64,000 bases of DNA from Tachypleus tridentatus (Eukaryota; Arthropoda; Merostomata; Xiphosura; Limulidae). Made by a program: the position numbers and the translations under genes. Below are positions 33,989 through 45,735 of this stretch, piece by piece. The notes below the pieces were generated by a model that saw only the letters and a list, made by a program, of their open reading frames with translations, ran no database searches and was not told the DNA's origin. Positions within the stretch are counted from its first letter, which is position 1. Every line of letters begins with the position of its first letter. The stretch is taken from NCBI RefSeq assembly GCF_004210375.1, contig NC_134830.1, positions 47,931,094 through 47,995,093 of the forward strand, given 5' to 3'.

Positions 33989-36900
33989 TCTATCAATTAT
34001 TCTCGTCACAAAGCTAGATGAGTTCTGCCTATCATAGAAGTCTATCAATTATTCTCGTCACAAAACAAGATGGAGTCTTCCTAGCAGACAAATATAGTAA
34101 TTATTACTGCACAAAAACTAGATGGAATCATCTTAGCAAACAAATCTATGAATTACTCTGCACAACAATTTTTTGAAAAGTTTTGCTTCCTGAAAATGTT
34201 TTGCTGATTGTGACAGGTACCTAGTGGGTATGCACAAATATAGTTTTGGTTTTGCTTCATCACGTAAGAACTCTGAGAAATAGACAGTTAACTGTTAATC
34301 GGCAGTAACGTATTTAAATGCGTTTATGTTTCTAATACGCTATTATGTTCAACATAATTAAAAGTGCTTTGCTCCTGATTTTCATTTGTATTCAATGTCC
34401 GGTCATCACGTTGCGGTGTCCAACAGTAGTCAGCAAGCAGTGACGGATTCCAGTTGCCCTGATATCGTTTTTCTATTGTAGCAATGTCCTGGTGAAATTG
34501 AAGATTTCGATGAAACGGTACGTGATGGGCAAATTTGGATGTGATCTTTGTGATTCCAATAATCTATTAGGAACACCTAACAGTGTTCAAGAAGCAAAAT
34601 CTTTGTTGAGTAGTGTTATTATTCTCACAAAAGCTAGATAAATTCTTACTGTTAAATAATTCTGTTAATTATTTTTGTCCCTAAATTGGATGGATTCTTT
34701 ATAGAAAACAAATCTATCAAATATTATTGTCACAACTAGAATTATCCTACATACCGAACAACTTTATCAATTATTATTTTCACAAAACTAGATGTATTCT
34801 TCCTGTCAAACAACTATATCAATTATTATTGTCACAAAACTAAATAGAGTATTTTTTATCAAAGAAATCTATGATATACTATTGTCACAAATTAAGATGG
34901 ATTCTTCATATGAAACAACTTTATCGTTTATTATTGTAAGTAAACTAAATGGATTCATTCTGTCAACAATATCTATCAATTATTCTTGTCAAAAACTATT
35001 TTGATGTTTTCTTTCAAACAACACTATCAATTATTATTGTCACAAAACTAAAAGGAGTCATCGAATCAAACAACTATCATGTACTAATGTCACAAAAGTA
35101 GATGAATTCTTCATATCAAACAGCTTTATGGCTCATTATTGTAATATAACTAGAAGAAATCTTTCTCTCAAACGTTTCTGTCAGTTATTGTAGTCCTTAA
35201 ATTAGATGGATTCTTCTTAAAAAACTAATCTATCAAATATTGTCACACAACTAGAATAGTTCTTTTTATCAAACAACTCTATCATGTAATAATGTCACAG
35301 AAGTAGATGAATTCTTCATATCAAACAATTTTATCGCTCATTATTGTCGCAAAACTAGATGGATTATTTCTATCAAACAATTCTGTCAATTATTATTCTC
35401 TATAAATTAAATGGTTTCTTCTTAGAAAGCAATTTATCAAAAATTATCACACAACCAAAATTGTTCTTTCTATCAAACAAATCTATCACTTATTATTGTT
35501 ATTTAATTAGGTGGATTCTTGCTATAGAACAACAATAATAATTTTTATTGTCACAAAACTAGATCATTTCATTCCATCAGACATCTTTATCAATTATTAT
35601 TTTCACAAAGCTAGATTAATTCCTTTTGTCAAACAAGTCTATCAATTATTATTGTCAGAAAGCTAGATAGAGTCTTTCTATCAAACAAATATACCAGTCA
35701 TTACCGTCCAAACACTAGATGGATTCATCTTAGCAAAAAAAACTATCAGTCGTTATTATTAAGAAACTAGATAGATTCTTACTTTCAAATAATTCTGTCA
35801 ATTATTATTATCCCTAAGTTAGATATACTCTTCTTAAAAAACAAATGTATTAAGTATTATTGTGACACAACTAGCATGGTTCTTCCTATCAAACAACTCT
35901 ATCAATTATTATTGTCACAAAATTCGATGGATTCTTCCTTGTAAACAAATCTATTATATAGTATTGTCACTAAACTAGATGGATTACTTCTGTCAGAAAA
36001 TTCTACCAATTCTACAATTCTGTCCATCAATTATTATTGTTACAAAACTAGACAATTTTTTCTTCTCAAGCAAATTTATCAATTATTATTACAATAAAAC
36101 CAGATGGATATTTCATATGAAACCACTCTATCAATTACAAACGTTACAAAACTAGATGGATTCTATTTAGCAATCATATCTAACAATTATGATTGTCACA
36201 CAACTAGATGGGTTCTTCTTATCTAAAAATATATCGATTATTATCCTCACAAAACTAGACGAATTCTGCCCATCAAATAAATATATGACTTACTATTGTC
36301 ACAAAACTATATAAAATTTTCGTATAAACAACTCTATCGTTCATTGTTATAAAAATAGATGGATTTTTTCTGTCAATACCATTGCCCCTAAATTAGATAG
36401 ATTCTACTTAGAAAACAAATCTATCAAATATTATTGTCACACAAAAAGATTGGTTTTTACTATGTAACAAATTTATCAGTAGTTATTCTCACAAAACTAC
36501 ATATATTCTCTTCCTCTCAAACAACTCTATCAATTATTATGGTCACAAAACTATATCGATTCTTCATACCAAACAACTCTATTGTTCATTAATGTCATAA
36601 AAGTAGATAGGTTTTTTCACCAAATTCTATCAATTGTTATTGTGAGAAAGCTAGAAGGATTCTTCTTATCAAACGACCCTGTTAATTATCATTATTATAA
36701 AACTAAAGGGTTTCTTCATACCAAAAAACTGTAACGATTAATATTGTCGCGAAACTACATGGATTCCTCTTGTTAAACCAGATGTATCAATTATTTTTGC
36801 CACAAAACTAAATGGAGTGTTCCTATCAAACAACTGTATCATATATTTTTGTCAGAAAACTAGATGGATTCTTCCTGTGAAGTAACTCTGTGGATTAGTA

Positions 36901-37019
36901 TTATCACACAACTAGATAGATTCTTCCCATCGAACAAGTCTATCAATTATTATTGTCATAAAACTAGATGAATTCTTATTATCAATGGTTTCTTTTACTA
37001 TTGTCAATAAACTAGATGA
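33989..37019 (+). repeat. 52-bp minisatellite, block 4 (plus orientation), with a 430-bp island
   Basis: Plus-orientation units again. A non-repetitive island at about 34180-34610 (holding the 79-codon remnant) interrupts it. It ends at the 3' terminus of the main PLE. Confidence 0.93.
34324..34563 (-). pseudogene. Unidentified conserved-looking coding remnant (79 codons, no ATG)
   Basis: An open frame from just after a TAG (34564-34566) to a TAA (34324-34326) reads TSKFAHHVPFHRNLQFHQD, IATIEKRYQGNWNPSLL and ADYCWTPQRDD. It sits in a 430-bp island (34180-34610) that splits two blocks of the 52-bp array. The Trp/Tyr/Cys-rich composition looks like real protein rather than random translation, probably the C-terminal end of a transposon- or host-derived gene. 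I cannot name the family. Confidence 0.45.
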
Positions 37020-37073
37020 ATTTTATATGCAAAAACGGTTCGTTTGGGTTGAGAAAATATTTTACATAGAAAA

Positions 37074-37115
37074 GCGAACAACGTTTCGACCTTCTTCGGT
37101 CATCGTCAGGTTCAC
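37074..37115 (-). ncRNA. Hammerhead-like fold in the PLE terminus
   Basis: On the minus strand: GUGAAC, CUGACGAU, hairpin GACC-GAAGAA-GGUC, GAAACGUU, GUUCGC. The outer 6-bp and inner 4-bp stems pair, and CUGANGA plus GAAA match hammerhead core boxes. An extra U before the inner stem departs from the consensus and the third stem is not evident. PLEs are known to carry hammerhead ribozymes; activity here is not shown. Confidence 0.35.
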
Positions 37116-37339
37116 AAAGAAAGAGGTAACTAACCGGAAGTTGACCACATGTTTGAAAGGGGTTGTTTAACTGAGTGTCGGAATGTAGAGGACGTGTTTA
37201 GATGTTTGAATATATAATTTTATTTATTTTATTATATTAATATAGGTATAAAGGCGTTCCTTTATATTGGTTTATTTAGGGTTTAAGTTGTTGTATAAGT
37301 AAGGCTTCTTTAATTTTGCGTTTGTTTATGTTTGTTTAT

Positions 37340-37515
37340 TTATTTAGTATTTGAGTGTTTTCTATGGTTATGTTGTGTTTATTTGACTTGCAGTGTTCGA
37401 AAACGTGTGAAGGTGACTTTTTATGTTCTTTGAATCTAGTTTCCATTTTTCTACTTGTTTCTCCAATATAGAAGTCGTGGCAGTTATCACATTGTATTTT
37501 ATAAATAATGTTGGT
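37340..37515 (-). pseudogene. PLE GIY-YIG endonuclease domain
   Basis: Minus-strand translation gives NIIYKIQCDNCHDFYIGET, then SRKMETRFKEHKKSPSHVF and EHCKSNKHNI. FYIGET (37456-37473) is the YIG half of the GIY-YIG motif, the paired Cys precede it, and R..EH is the expected catalytic region. It sits downstream of the RT on the same strand. Further on, KIKEALLIQQLKP is followed by a stop inside the C-terminal region. Confidence 0.82.
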
Positions 37516-37807
37516 GTGGTATTTGTCAGTGTAGTTTTTACATAGTATAGACCTCAGTTTTGTGCCTGGTTTTTGAATAAATTTGGTATTAACTGGAATG
37601 TCATATTTTGTTACTAATTTTTTGCCAAATGTTGGTTATTTGTTTGCTGATATCAGGAATATATGGTATACAGCAGTATATGGTTTAGTGATTTTTTGAT
37701 TCGTGAGATATATTTACTTTAGTTGGTTGATTTTGCTCTCTGTCTAGGTGTGTACATATAATGTTTTCTACGGTTTGTGGAGGAAACTTATTGATGTTGA
37801 TGAAGTA

Positions 37808-38586
37808 TTATTTTATTTTGTCTAATTCATCGTTAATTTTATCTGGTGAGCATAGTTTTATGGCTGTGTTTATTTGGTTTCTTAGTATGTTGAGTTTTTG
37901 TTTTGTTTCATGTGCTGAGTCCCAAGGAATGTATAGTCCAGTATGGGTGATTTTTCGGTGGATTCCTGTTTTAAATTGCGTATCGGTTCTTGTAATTTTA
38001 AGGTTAAGAAATGATATTTGATTGCTTTCTTCCTGTTCACATGTGAAGTTGATGTTGGGATGTATAGAGTTAATGTGATTGAAAAAATTAAGTATGTGTT
38101 CTGTAGATTTGAATCCCGCAACCGTGTCATCTACATATCTGTACCAGTATAGTGGTAGATGTAATGCTGTGTTAATTGCTTGTGTTTCAACTCGTGTCAT
38201 AAAAATATTGGCTAGAACTGGTGATACTGGGTTGCCGATGCTTAGGCCATTTGTTTGTATATAGTTTTGGTTGTTGAACATGAAGTTTGTCTTTATCGTG
38301 GTGAATTCTATTAGGGTTGCTAACTGGTTACAACCATTTCTATGGTTGGGTTAGGGTCTCAGATATAGAGTTCTAAGGCTATCTTGCAGGCTTCAGTGGT
38401 TGGAAATTCTGTAAAGAGGGATATAACATCGAAACTGGCCATTAAGGCTTTATGATTAAGTTGATTTAGATTAGACTTGAAATTAAAAGAGTCTTTGATG
38501 AATGAGCTGGCTGATGTTACATATTTGGAGAATGCCCATGCTATGTATTTACCAAGATTGTAATTAAACGATTCATATGTGGACAT
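37808..38586 (-). pseudogene. PLE reverse transcriptase, interrupted
   Basis: Motif A region MASFDVISLFTEFPTTEA lies within 38359-38586. A stop (TGA after LELYI) then breaks the frame. Motif B' GLSIGNPVSPVLANIFM and catalytic motif C YRYVDDT (about 38124-38143) follow in 37808-38281, then QISFLNLKITR. These are standard Penelope RT motifs. The region upstream of motif A is lost in the N gap. Confidence 0.88.
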
Positions 38587-38622
38587 TATTGGTCGTAATG
38601 GACAATCTGGTTTATGAGGTTT

Positions 38623-39122
38623 NNNNNNNNNNNNNNNNNNNNNNNNNNNNNNNNNNNNNNNNNNNNNNNNNNNNNNNNNNNNNNNNNNNNNNNNNNNNNN
38701 NNNNNNNNNNNNNNNNNNNNNNNNNNNNNNNNNNNNNNNNNNNNNNNNNNNNNNNNNNNNNNNNNNNNNNNNNNNNNNNNNNNNNNNNNNNNNNNNNNNN
38801 NNNNNNNNNNNNNNNNNNNNNNNNNNNNNNNNNNNNNNNNNNNNNNNNNNNNNNNNNNNNNNNNNNNNNNNNNNNNNNNNNNNNNNNNNNNNNNNNNNNN
38901 NNNNNNNNNNNNNNNNNNNNNNNNNNNNNNNNNNNNNNNNNNNNNNNNNNNNNNNNNNNNNNNNNNNNNNNNNNNNNNNNNNNNNNNNNNNNNNNNNNNN
39001 NNNNNNNNNNNNNNNNNNNNNNNNNNNNNNNNNNNNNNNNNNNNNNNNNNNNNNNNNNNNNNNNNNNNNNNNNNNNNNNNNNNNNNNNNNNNNNNNNNNN
39101 NNNNNNNNNNNNNNNNNNNNNN
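38623..39122. other. Assembly gap of 500 N
   Basis: Exactly 500 N, the usual placeholder length, so the true size is unknown. It lies inside the PLE, in the region upstream of RT motif A. Confidence 0.99.
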
Positions 39123-39284
39123 TTTTTCAGTAATATTTTATGTCTGAAATTCTAGTCTTTGACGGTGGAATTTTCTTGTCGTGAATAATGTTAATTCCTC
39201 AACACTTAATCTGTCAAAATGTATCTCAAGACGGCTGGTATGGGTATTAACACTTTTATTAATAAAGCAGAGAACAATGTTTCG

Positions 39285-39549
39285 GGCCCGGCATGGCCAA
39301 GCGTGTTAAGGCGTTCGACTCGTAATCCGAGGGTTCGAATCCCGGTCGCACCAAACATACTCGCCCTTTTAGCCGTGGGGGCGTTATAATGTGATGGTCA
39401 ATCCCACTATTCGTTGGTAAAAGAGTAGCCCAAGAGTTGGCGGTGGGTGGTGATGACTAGCTGCTTTCCCTCTAGTCTTACACTGCTAAATTAAGGGTGG
39501 CTAACGGAGATAACCTTCGAGTAGGTTTGGGCGAAATTTAAAACAAACA
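39285..39549 (+). mobile_element. tRNA-derived SINE, family A, inserted into a PLE end
   Basis: Full copy that interrupts the PLE terminal sequence. Target duplication AACAATGTTTCG (39273-39284) versus AACAACGTTTCG (39550-39561), one mismatch. The right flank continues as PLE sequence. Confidence 0.94.
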
Positions 39550-39575
39550 AACAACGTTTCGACCTGAGACACATT

Positions 39576-41116
39576 TTTACTTCAAGTGGGTTTCTCGTCA
39601 TTACGAATTACTTTATCTGTCAGCAAGATATCTAGTCATTATATCATGTAACAAAAAAAACATTATCTTCAAAGAACTTAACTTGTTTGTGCTAACACAA
39701 AATTCTCAAATTATATTGTTTTTCATCACTTCTGATTTGGTATTGGTTAAAATAGGGTTTTCAGTTTTAATAGTCAGAGATTGTCTCGTTAAGTCTTCGT
39801 TTGTTTGTTTCTTCAATGATGTATTTTCTTAAAACGTTAAATAAGTTGCCATGGTAATATTCTGCTATCTGTAACTTTTCTGATAAACACTGATTAAATG
39901 ATGTATAAAATGGACCACACATAAACTTATTTTTATGTTGTATTTTATCCCCCATTAATATTACTTTTAGATATCCGTTATTTAGGGTATTAGAAATCTT
40001 ACTGAGAATATATATTAAGATAATTAGTTTACTGCACTAATCTGAACACACATAAGTGTTGTTCAGTGATAACCACATCTTACATTCGGTTTCTGTTTTT
40101 AACACTAATAGAAGTAGTTTGTGGTTATATTCTTGTACACTATGTTACAAGTAATCAGTTGAATACATTATTATGTGGTAGATGCTGAATACAACTATGT
40201 GATTTATAATTGCTCTCTACCTGTAAAAGTGACTTAACTACATAGCTATTTATTTTTCTTTTACCCAGTGAGAAACTTTTTATTTATATCGCTTCTTGTG
40301 TGTTAATTCAAAGGCAAACAGATTCTTTTTTTTTTGTCGATAATTGAATCGATAAACACCGTACTGGGCCTAAGATTAACTTATCTTCCCGTCTCTTAAC
40401 CAGCTGAAAGATAACGAACGTTTTAAAAATACAAGACTTTTGGATTTAATCTCCAACAAGTTTTCTTATCTCTGATGATGTACGTGTGATGATTCCAACA
40501 AATGGAAAGTTTTCTTTTCTCGTTCATCACTATGGCTTTACAAAGATGAGGCTTTCTAATCAAGAACCGTATTCATTTCCATACAACATTAGATTAACGC
40601 TACCGTTAACTCTATGGTTTTGCTAACTCTTGATTCTGAGCAAAATCGATCACAAATTTTGCGTAAACAAATTATATAAGAAACTGTGTATTTTACAAGA
40701 GCTATCAACTTCGGTGCTGCTCTTATTTCTTCGTTAAACACTTTCTTTTCAAATCATAGAAATGAAATCAAGGCCAAAAAAAGTTTGAGAACTTCAGATC
40801 TAGTAGATCTAAAACATATTCCAACATATTTGTAATATAACTCTTCTAAATACCCTGTGTACGTTTTGTTTCTAGTACAATCATCTTCACTAGGATTAAC
40901 AGCGTATGTAAGAAATACAATAACACTTCTTAATCAGTACTAAACTGAAAACAGTAATATCAAATTGAAAGTGATATATTAACTACGTTCATCTCATGAA
41001 ACCAATACCCACGGAAAGATTAATACAATATTATATGTGTCACTTATTACAAATAAAGTGACACAACCATTTTAAGACAACACTGTTGACTTACCTTGCG
41101 CATTTCCTTCACACAA
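39576..41116. other. No supported gene
   Basis: A 62-codon minus-strand frame (39767-39955, KFMCGPFYTSFNQCL...) looks mildly protein-like but has no identified family. A strong acceptor-like tract (CTTCCCGTCTCTTAACCAG, ends 40403) precedes 23 open codons. Confidence 0.45.
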
Positions 41117-41248
41117 TTTTTGTTTGTTTTGTAATTATACACAAAGCTACACAGAGCGCTATCTGCGCTCTGCCCACCAAGGGTATCGAAACTCGGTTTC
41201 TAGCAGTATACGTCTGCAGACGTACCACTCTGCCACTGGGGAGTCCTT
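41117..41248 (-). mobile_element. Family B SINE
   Basis: ACACAAAGCTACACAGAGCG, GCTCTGCCCACCAAGGGTAT, CCACTCTGCCACTGGGGAG. Confidence 0.88.
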
Positions 41249-41807
41249 CCCACAAATAAACATGAGGTAGTACACATCTCTGTCGATTGTGTCACGATGT
41301 TTTTCAAAATATTTTCTGGGCTGTATTGTATTTTGTATTTATACCAAAACTATTAAACATGCCTTTCGCCATCCTTGATTTTGAACTACTAACAGAAAGA
41401 TGGTCTTACAACACCTGGCCACCCCATCTACGTTAAGAAATTTTGTGCCATTCATATAATGCTAAACAGCTTAAAGTGCGGCGAAAATTGTGAGGTATGA
41501 TGTGGATTCAAAGCCGGCTTGCCAGCTATAAAATCCAGAGATCTAACCCAGACCAGCCCGCAATCTTTTCTTATCAACCAAAAATCAAATATTAGGTAAC
41601 GGGCAGACAGACTAACCAAGTTGTTATTTTGTCTCAGAGCTTTACTTAAATTTCTACATAGTTTATATTGCTCATCCAGTGAGACTAGAAGCTTAGTTTA
41701 TTGTAAACTTCACCCTGTCTAGTTTCAAAACTATTTTGTTAATTTAATATTTTTGCTGATAGTTTGTTGACAACTTAATATGTTGATCGACTTAGTTTAC
41801 TTCTTCG

Positions 41808-42078
41808 CGGAGGCCCGGCATGGCCAGGTGGTTATGGAACTCGACTCGTAATCCGAGGGTCGTGAGTCGAATTCCTTTCACACCAAACATGCTCGCCCTT
41901 TCAGCCGTGGGGGCGTTATAATGTTGCGGTCAATGCCACTATTCGTTGCTAAAAGAGTAGGCCAAGAGTTGGTGGCGGGTGATGGTGACTAGGTGTCTTC
42001 CTTTTAGTCTTACATTAGGGACGGCTATCGCAGATAGCCCTCGTATTGCTTTGCGCAAAAGTAAAAAAGAACCAAACA
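41808..42078 (+). mobile_element. tRNA-derived SINE, family A
   Basis: Complete though diverged copy with CTCGACTCGTAATCCGAGGG. The target-site duplication TACTTCTTCG lies at 41798-41807 and 42079-42088. Confidence 0.93.
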
Positions 42079-42381
42079 TACTTCTTCGTGATTCGAGTTC
42101 AGTGTATTGGAATTCCAAAAAATATAACGTCTGAGTTGGTCATAACCTTTAATATAGGACAACTTGTTTTATTGTAAAACGTTCCTTTACTTTTGTTGTT
42201 CAAGGTCGTGATGTTTAATTTACAATACCCCATTTAATGGCTCCATTAAAGGAATATTTCTACTTTGCTCCTTATTTCAACCTATAGATGGTGGTAGTGA
42301 GTCTTTAAGTAGTGCGTTTTGTTCAGTTCACGAAGCTTCGCAGTTGTAAAACATGAATAAAGCAGTCAGTACTTACACATT

Positions 42382-42620
42382 TGTTTCAAAACGCGCAAAG
42401 CTACAAAAAGTCCATCTGCGCATCGTCGCCACTAATTCTGAGTCAAAAGACCAGAGGGAAGGTAACTGGATAATGGCATTCACGACCGGCTATTGAACTA
42501 TTCTTTTTTGATCGTATAGCAGGATCTAGCCGTAACTTTTATAGCGAAAACGGACTATGAACGATGAATCCTGGAATTCACCATTCGGACACGATAACTA
42601 TCATGCCAAACTAGGTTCTG
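42382..42620 (-). mobile_element. Very degenerate family A SINE
   Basis: Keeps traces in order: CGCGCAAAGCTAC, agaccagagggaagg, and a head-like end at gacacgataactatcatgcc. Weak but collinear with the family. Confidence 0.5.
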
Positions 42621-42867
42621 CTTGTATATATAAAAAAATTGCAAATATTAAATTACAACTATCGATTTGTCATTTTGTGAAATATATGTAGTTTTATTGA
42701 TAGCTGAAAGAGAGAAAGATTGTCTTTTAGTGAAGTCGGCGGTTCCTTTAGTGCTACACGTCATAATATATCTAATCGCATATTCATCTGATAACATACA
42801 TATTAATAGGATTAAGAACAGACTCTTTAAAATAGCACACACACGCGCGCACTCCAATCTTCCTGCG

Positions 42868-42985
42868 CCTCAACGTTAAGTCTGAATTCTTATAACGCGA
42901 AAGATTAGGTTTGATATCCGCCGTAGGCACAGCACAGATAATTTATTGTGTAGCTTTGTGTTTGACAATACACAAACAAAGTCGT
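42868..42985 (+). mobile_element. Degenerate family B SINE
   Basis: Has ACGTTAAGTCTGAATTCTTA, AGGTTTGATATCCGCCGTAG, GCACAGCACAGATAATTTAT and GTGTAGCTTTGTGTTTGAC. Confidence 0.65.
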
Positions 42986-43027
42986 ACAGATAGTTAAAAA
43001 TATACCAAGTCTGCACATAAATTATTG

Positions 43028-43156
43028 TTATTGTTATTTTTGAATTAAGCACAATGCTACACAATGGGCTATCTGTGCTCTGCCCACCACGGGTATCGAA
43101 ATCCGGTTTTATGGCGTTGTAAGTCCGTAGACATACCGCTGAGCCACTGGGAGACT
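43028..43156 (-). mobile_element. Family B SINE
   Basis: Well-kept reverse copy. Perfect 11-bp target-site duplication ATAAATTATTG (43017-43027 and 43157-43167). Confidence 0.94.
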
Positions 43157-43334
43157 ATAAATTATTGAGTACATTAAATTAAAACTATCATGACAATGTA
43201 CAAAATCAATTCTGGCGACAAACACAACCCGTATAATGTCAAGCTGGAAAGGCATGTATAACATTGATGGCTTTTGGGAAGTTTATACAATTAACAACAT
43301 ATTTAAACATAAAGACATGTTCGAGTTCTGGATT

Positions 43335-43545
43335 TAGTTTGACACTTCGCGCAAAGCTACATGAGGGCTATCTGTACTAGCCGTCCCTAATTTAGTTGTT
43401 TAAGATTAGAAAGAAGGCAACTAGTCATCACCATCCACCACCAACTCTTCGGCTACTCTTTTATCAACGAATAGTGGGATTGACCATCACATTATAACTC
43501 CCTCACGGTTGAAAAGGTGATCATGTTTGGGGTGACGTCAAAATT
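43335..43545 (-). mobile_element. Family A SINE, head truncated
   Basis: Runs from ACTTCGCGCAAAGCTAC through caccaactcttcggctactc to gatcatgtttgggg. The tRNA-like head is missing. Confidence 0.85.
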
Positions 43546-44811
43546 GTGTTCCATATAACAGTGCTGAGATCATATTCCAGAACTTATCTGCGGATACCAT
43601 GTTCCAAATTTAACAACTATTATGTTAGCTACTTAAATTATTAACGTTAGGCTTGCCCAGAACAACTGACGGTACACACGTGACTAGCGATTTTCCAATG
43701 AATTTTAAGATAAACAGTTACCTCCAGAGTTCACCTGGCTGCCAATGAAAAAGGATCCTGTCTGTCTTCACTTTCTATAGGTGATTTTACCATTACCTTT
43801 CCTGTTAGGAGGCAGAAGGTATTACTGTATACAGTGAATTACATGTAAATAGGAAGCTAGAGCTAAATGACAAATTTTGAAAATTTCTGTATCAACACAA
43901 GGTGGTAGAAGACACAATCTTTTGATGTGTTACCTTTCTCAAACCCCTTTAGTTCATACTAGTTGGATATATTAATTTTAAGTTCCAGTCCATTAATACT
44001 GACAAATGCAAGCCGGTTAAGGATGGCGTAATTTTCTCCATACCCCTATAAAACAATCACATACAACAAAGATAAAACATTCTTTTAACAGTGAGACGAA
44101 GCAAGTTGAATATTACAACTGAAATCATTTATCAATAAAGTATAGTAGCTGTGGTATAGTTAAATACAACGGAAACATTTGTCATACGATATCAATAACA
44201 TGAACGCAAATCAGTCCACACTTTTAATTACTTTTGTATACAATATCACCAACATAAACCTCGTAGCAGCAAAAACTACAGGAATATCTAACTAAAATAC
44301 AATATACTAATGTATTTTACTGCAATCTAAATTACAACAATACAAAATCTACAACAGTTATATTTATAAAAACCATGGCGTGAAAAGGTCGTTTTTTCTT
44401 AACTTTTACAAAAAATGATAAAGCTACAGTCTACTATAAAATCAACAATGCAAGAATGAACCGTTTCAAAATAGTTACACATTTCATTACCCACAGCTAC
44501 CTGAAGTATGTGTTATGCAAAATTACACTGAAATAACACTTACATTAATATAAGCAGGTAAATAAAAGAAATCCTTTATTGTAAAGTATTGCAAATTAGT
44601 ACAAAAATGAGAAAACCTTTTTAATATCACTACAGCATAAAATGAAATTACAAAAGAATAATAACTTAATCCTTCTCATTATAAATATAATTGATAAATT
44701 AGACCCTTAAAATATACATCACATGCAATTAAACATAGTACATACAATAACTAATTATACATCACCCAAAAAGAAACACACACATATGCAAAGCATACAG
44801 CTATAGTACGA
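43546..44811. other. No recognisable feature
   Basis: AT-rich sequence; nothing supported on either strand. Confidence 0.55.
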
Positions 44812-45735
44812 ACAAGTTTAACACAAACCTTCATTAACATAATAATAAGGCCCGGCATGGCCAGGTGAGTTAAGGCGTTCGACTCGTAATCTGAGGGTCG
44901 CGAGTTCGAAACCCCGTCGCACCAAACATGCTCGTCCTTTCAGCCGTGAGGGCGTTATTAAGTTACTGTCAATCCCAATATTCGTTGGTAAAAGAGTAGC
45001 CCAAGAGTTGGCAGTGGGTGGTGATGACTAGCTGCCTTCCCTCTAGTCTTGCACTGCTAAATTATGGACGGTTAGCGCAGATAGCTCTCGTGTAGCTTTG
45101 CACAAAATTCCAAAACAAACATAATAACAAAGATGTTCCTGATACAAAAAGTTTATCACAAGCCTTCATTAACACAATAATAAAGACGTACTCGATACGA
45201 AAAAGTTTAACACAAATTTTCATTAACATAATAATAAAGATGTTCTTGATACAAATTGTTTAACACAAGCCTTCATTAACATAATGATAAAGATGTACTT
45301 GATAGGAAAACTTTTAATACAAACCTTCATTAACATAATAATGAAGATATACTCAATATAAATAGTTTATCACAAGCCTTCATTAACACAATAATAAAGA
45401 CGTACTCGATACGAAAAAGTTTAACACAAATTTTCATTAACATAATAATAAAGATGTTCTTGATACAAATTTTTTAACACAAACCTTCATTAACATAATG
45501 ATAAAGATGTACTTGATAGGAAAACTTTTAATACAAACCTTCATTAACATAATAATGAAGATGTACTCGATACAAATAATTTAACACAAATCTTCATTAA
45601 CATAATAATATAGATGTACTCGATACAAGATAGTTTAACAGAAACCTTCATCAACACAATAATGAAGATGTACTCGATACAAAATAGTTTAACAGAAACC
45701 TTCATCAACACAATAATGAAGATGTACCTAATTTC
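44812..45735. repeat. 53-bp minisatellite, duplication copy 1
   Basis: Units of AACACAAACCTTCATTAACA, TAATAATAAAGATGTACTCG, ATACAAATAGTTT. A SINE (44849-45118) is inserted in the first unit. Confidence 0.93.
44849..45118 (+). mobile_element. Family A SINE at the left edge of the segmental duplication (SINE-L)
   Basis: Full copy with GGCCCGGCATGGCCAGGTGA. Its 3' half has the variants CTTGCACTG, AAATTATGGACGGTTAG and GCTTTGCACAAAATTCC. Target duplication ACATAATAATAA (44837-44848) versus ACATAATAACAA (45119-45130). It is inserted in a unit of the 53-bp minisatellite. Confidence 0.94.

Larger units (their letters stand above)
37020..39575 (-). mobile_element. Penelope-like retroelement (PLE), decayed, split by an assembly gap
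   Basis: Minus-strand element with a reverse transcriptase (37808-38586), a GIY-YIG endonuclease (about 37380-37510) and similar terminal sequences at both ends. The cggctggtatggg and caacgtttcgacc blocks at 39225-39284 and 39550-39570 match those at 37027-37100, in the same orientation, as expected for PLE pseudo-LTRs. A possible N-terminal piece (FDRLSVEELTLFTTRKF) lies at about 39170-39220. The 500-N gap removes the part before RT motif A, and in-frame stops show it is inactive. Order RT then GIY-YIG is diagnostic of endonuclease-bearing PLEs. Confidence 0.85.

Noticed and set aside
30945-37019. Possible CRISPR-like array of regular repeats
   Set aside because: Units are contiguous diverged tandem repeats without unique spacers, in a eukaryotic context.
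40404-40475. Candidate terminal exon (LKDNERFKNTRLLDL..., stop TGA)
   Set aside because: Only 23 codons and the acceptor alone supports it. No partner exon is seen.
41092-41116. Perfect GTAAGT donor on the minus strand
   Set aside because: The sequence immediately upstream on that strand is a family B SINE, so no credible exon precedes it.
42648-42879. Overlapping 69- and 70-codon open frames on opposite strands
   Set aside because: Mutual shadows with no motif or splice evidence.
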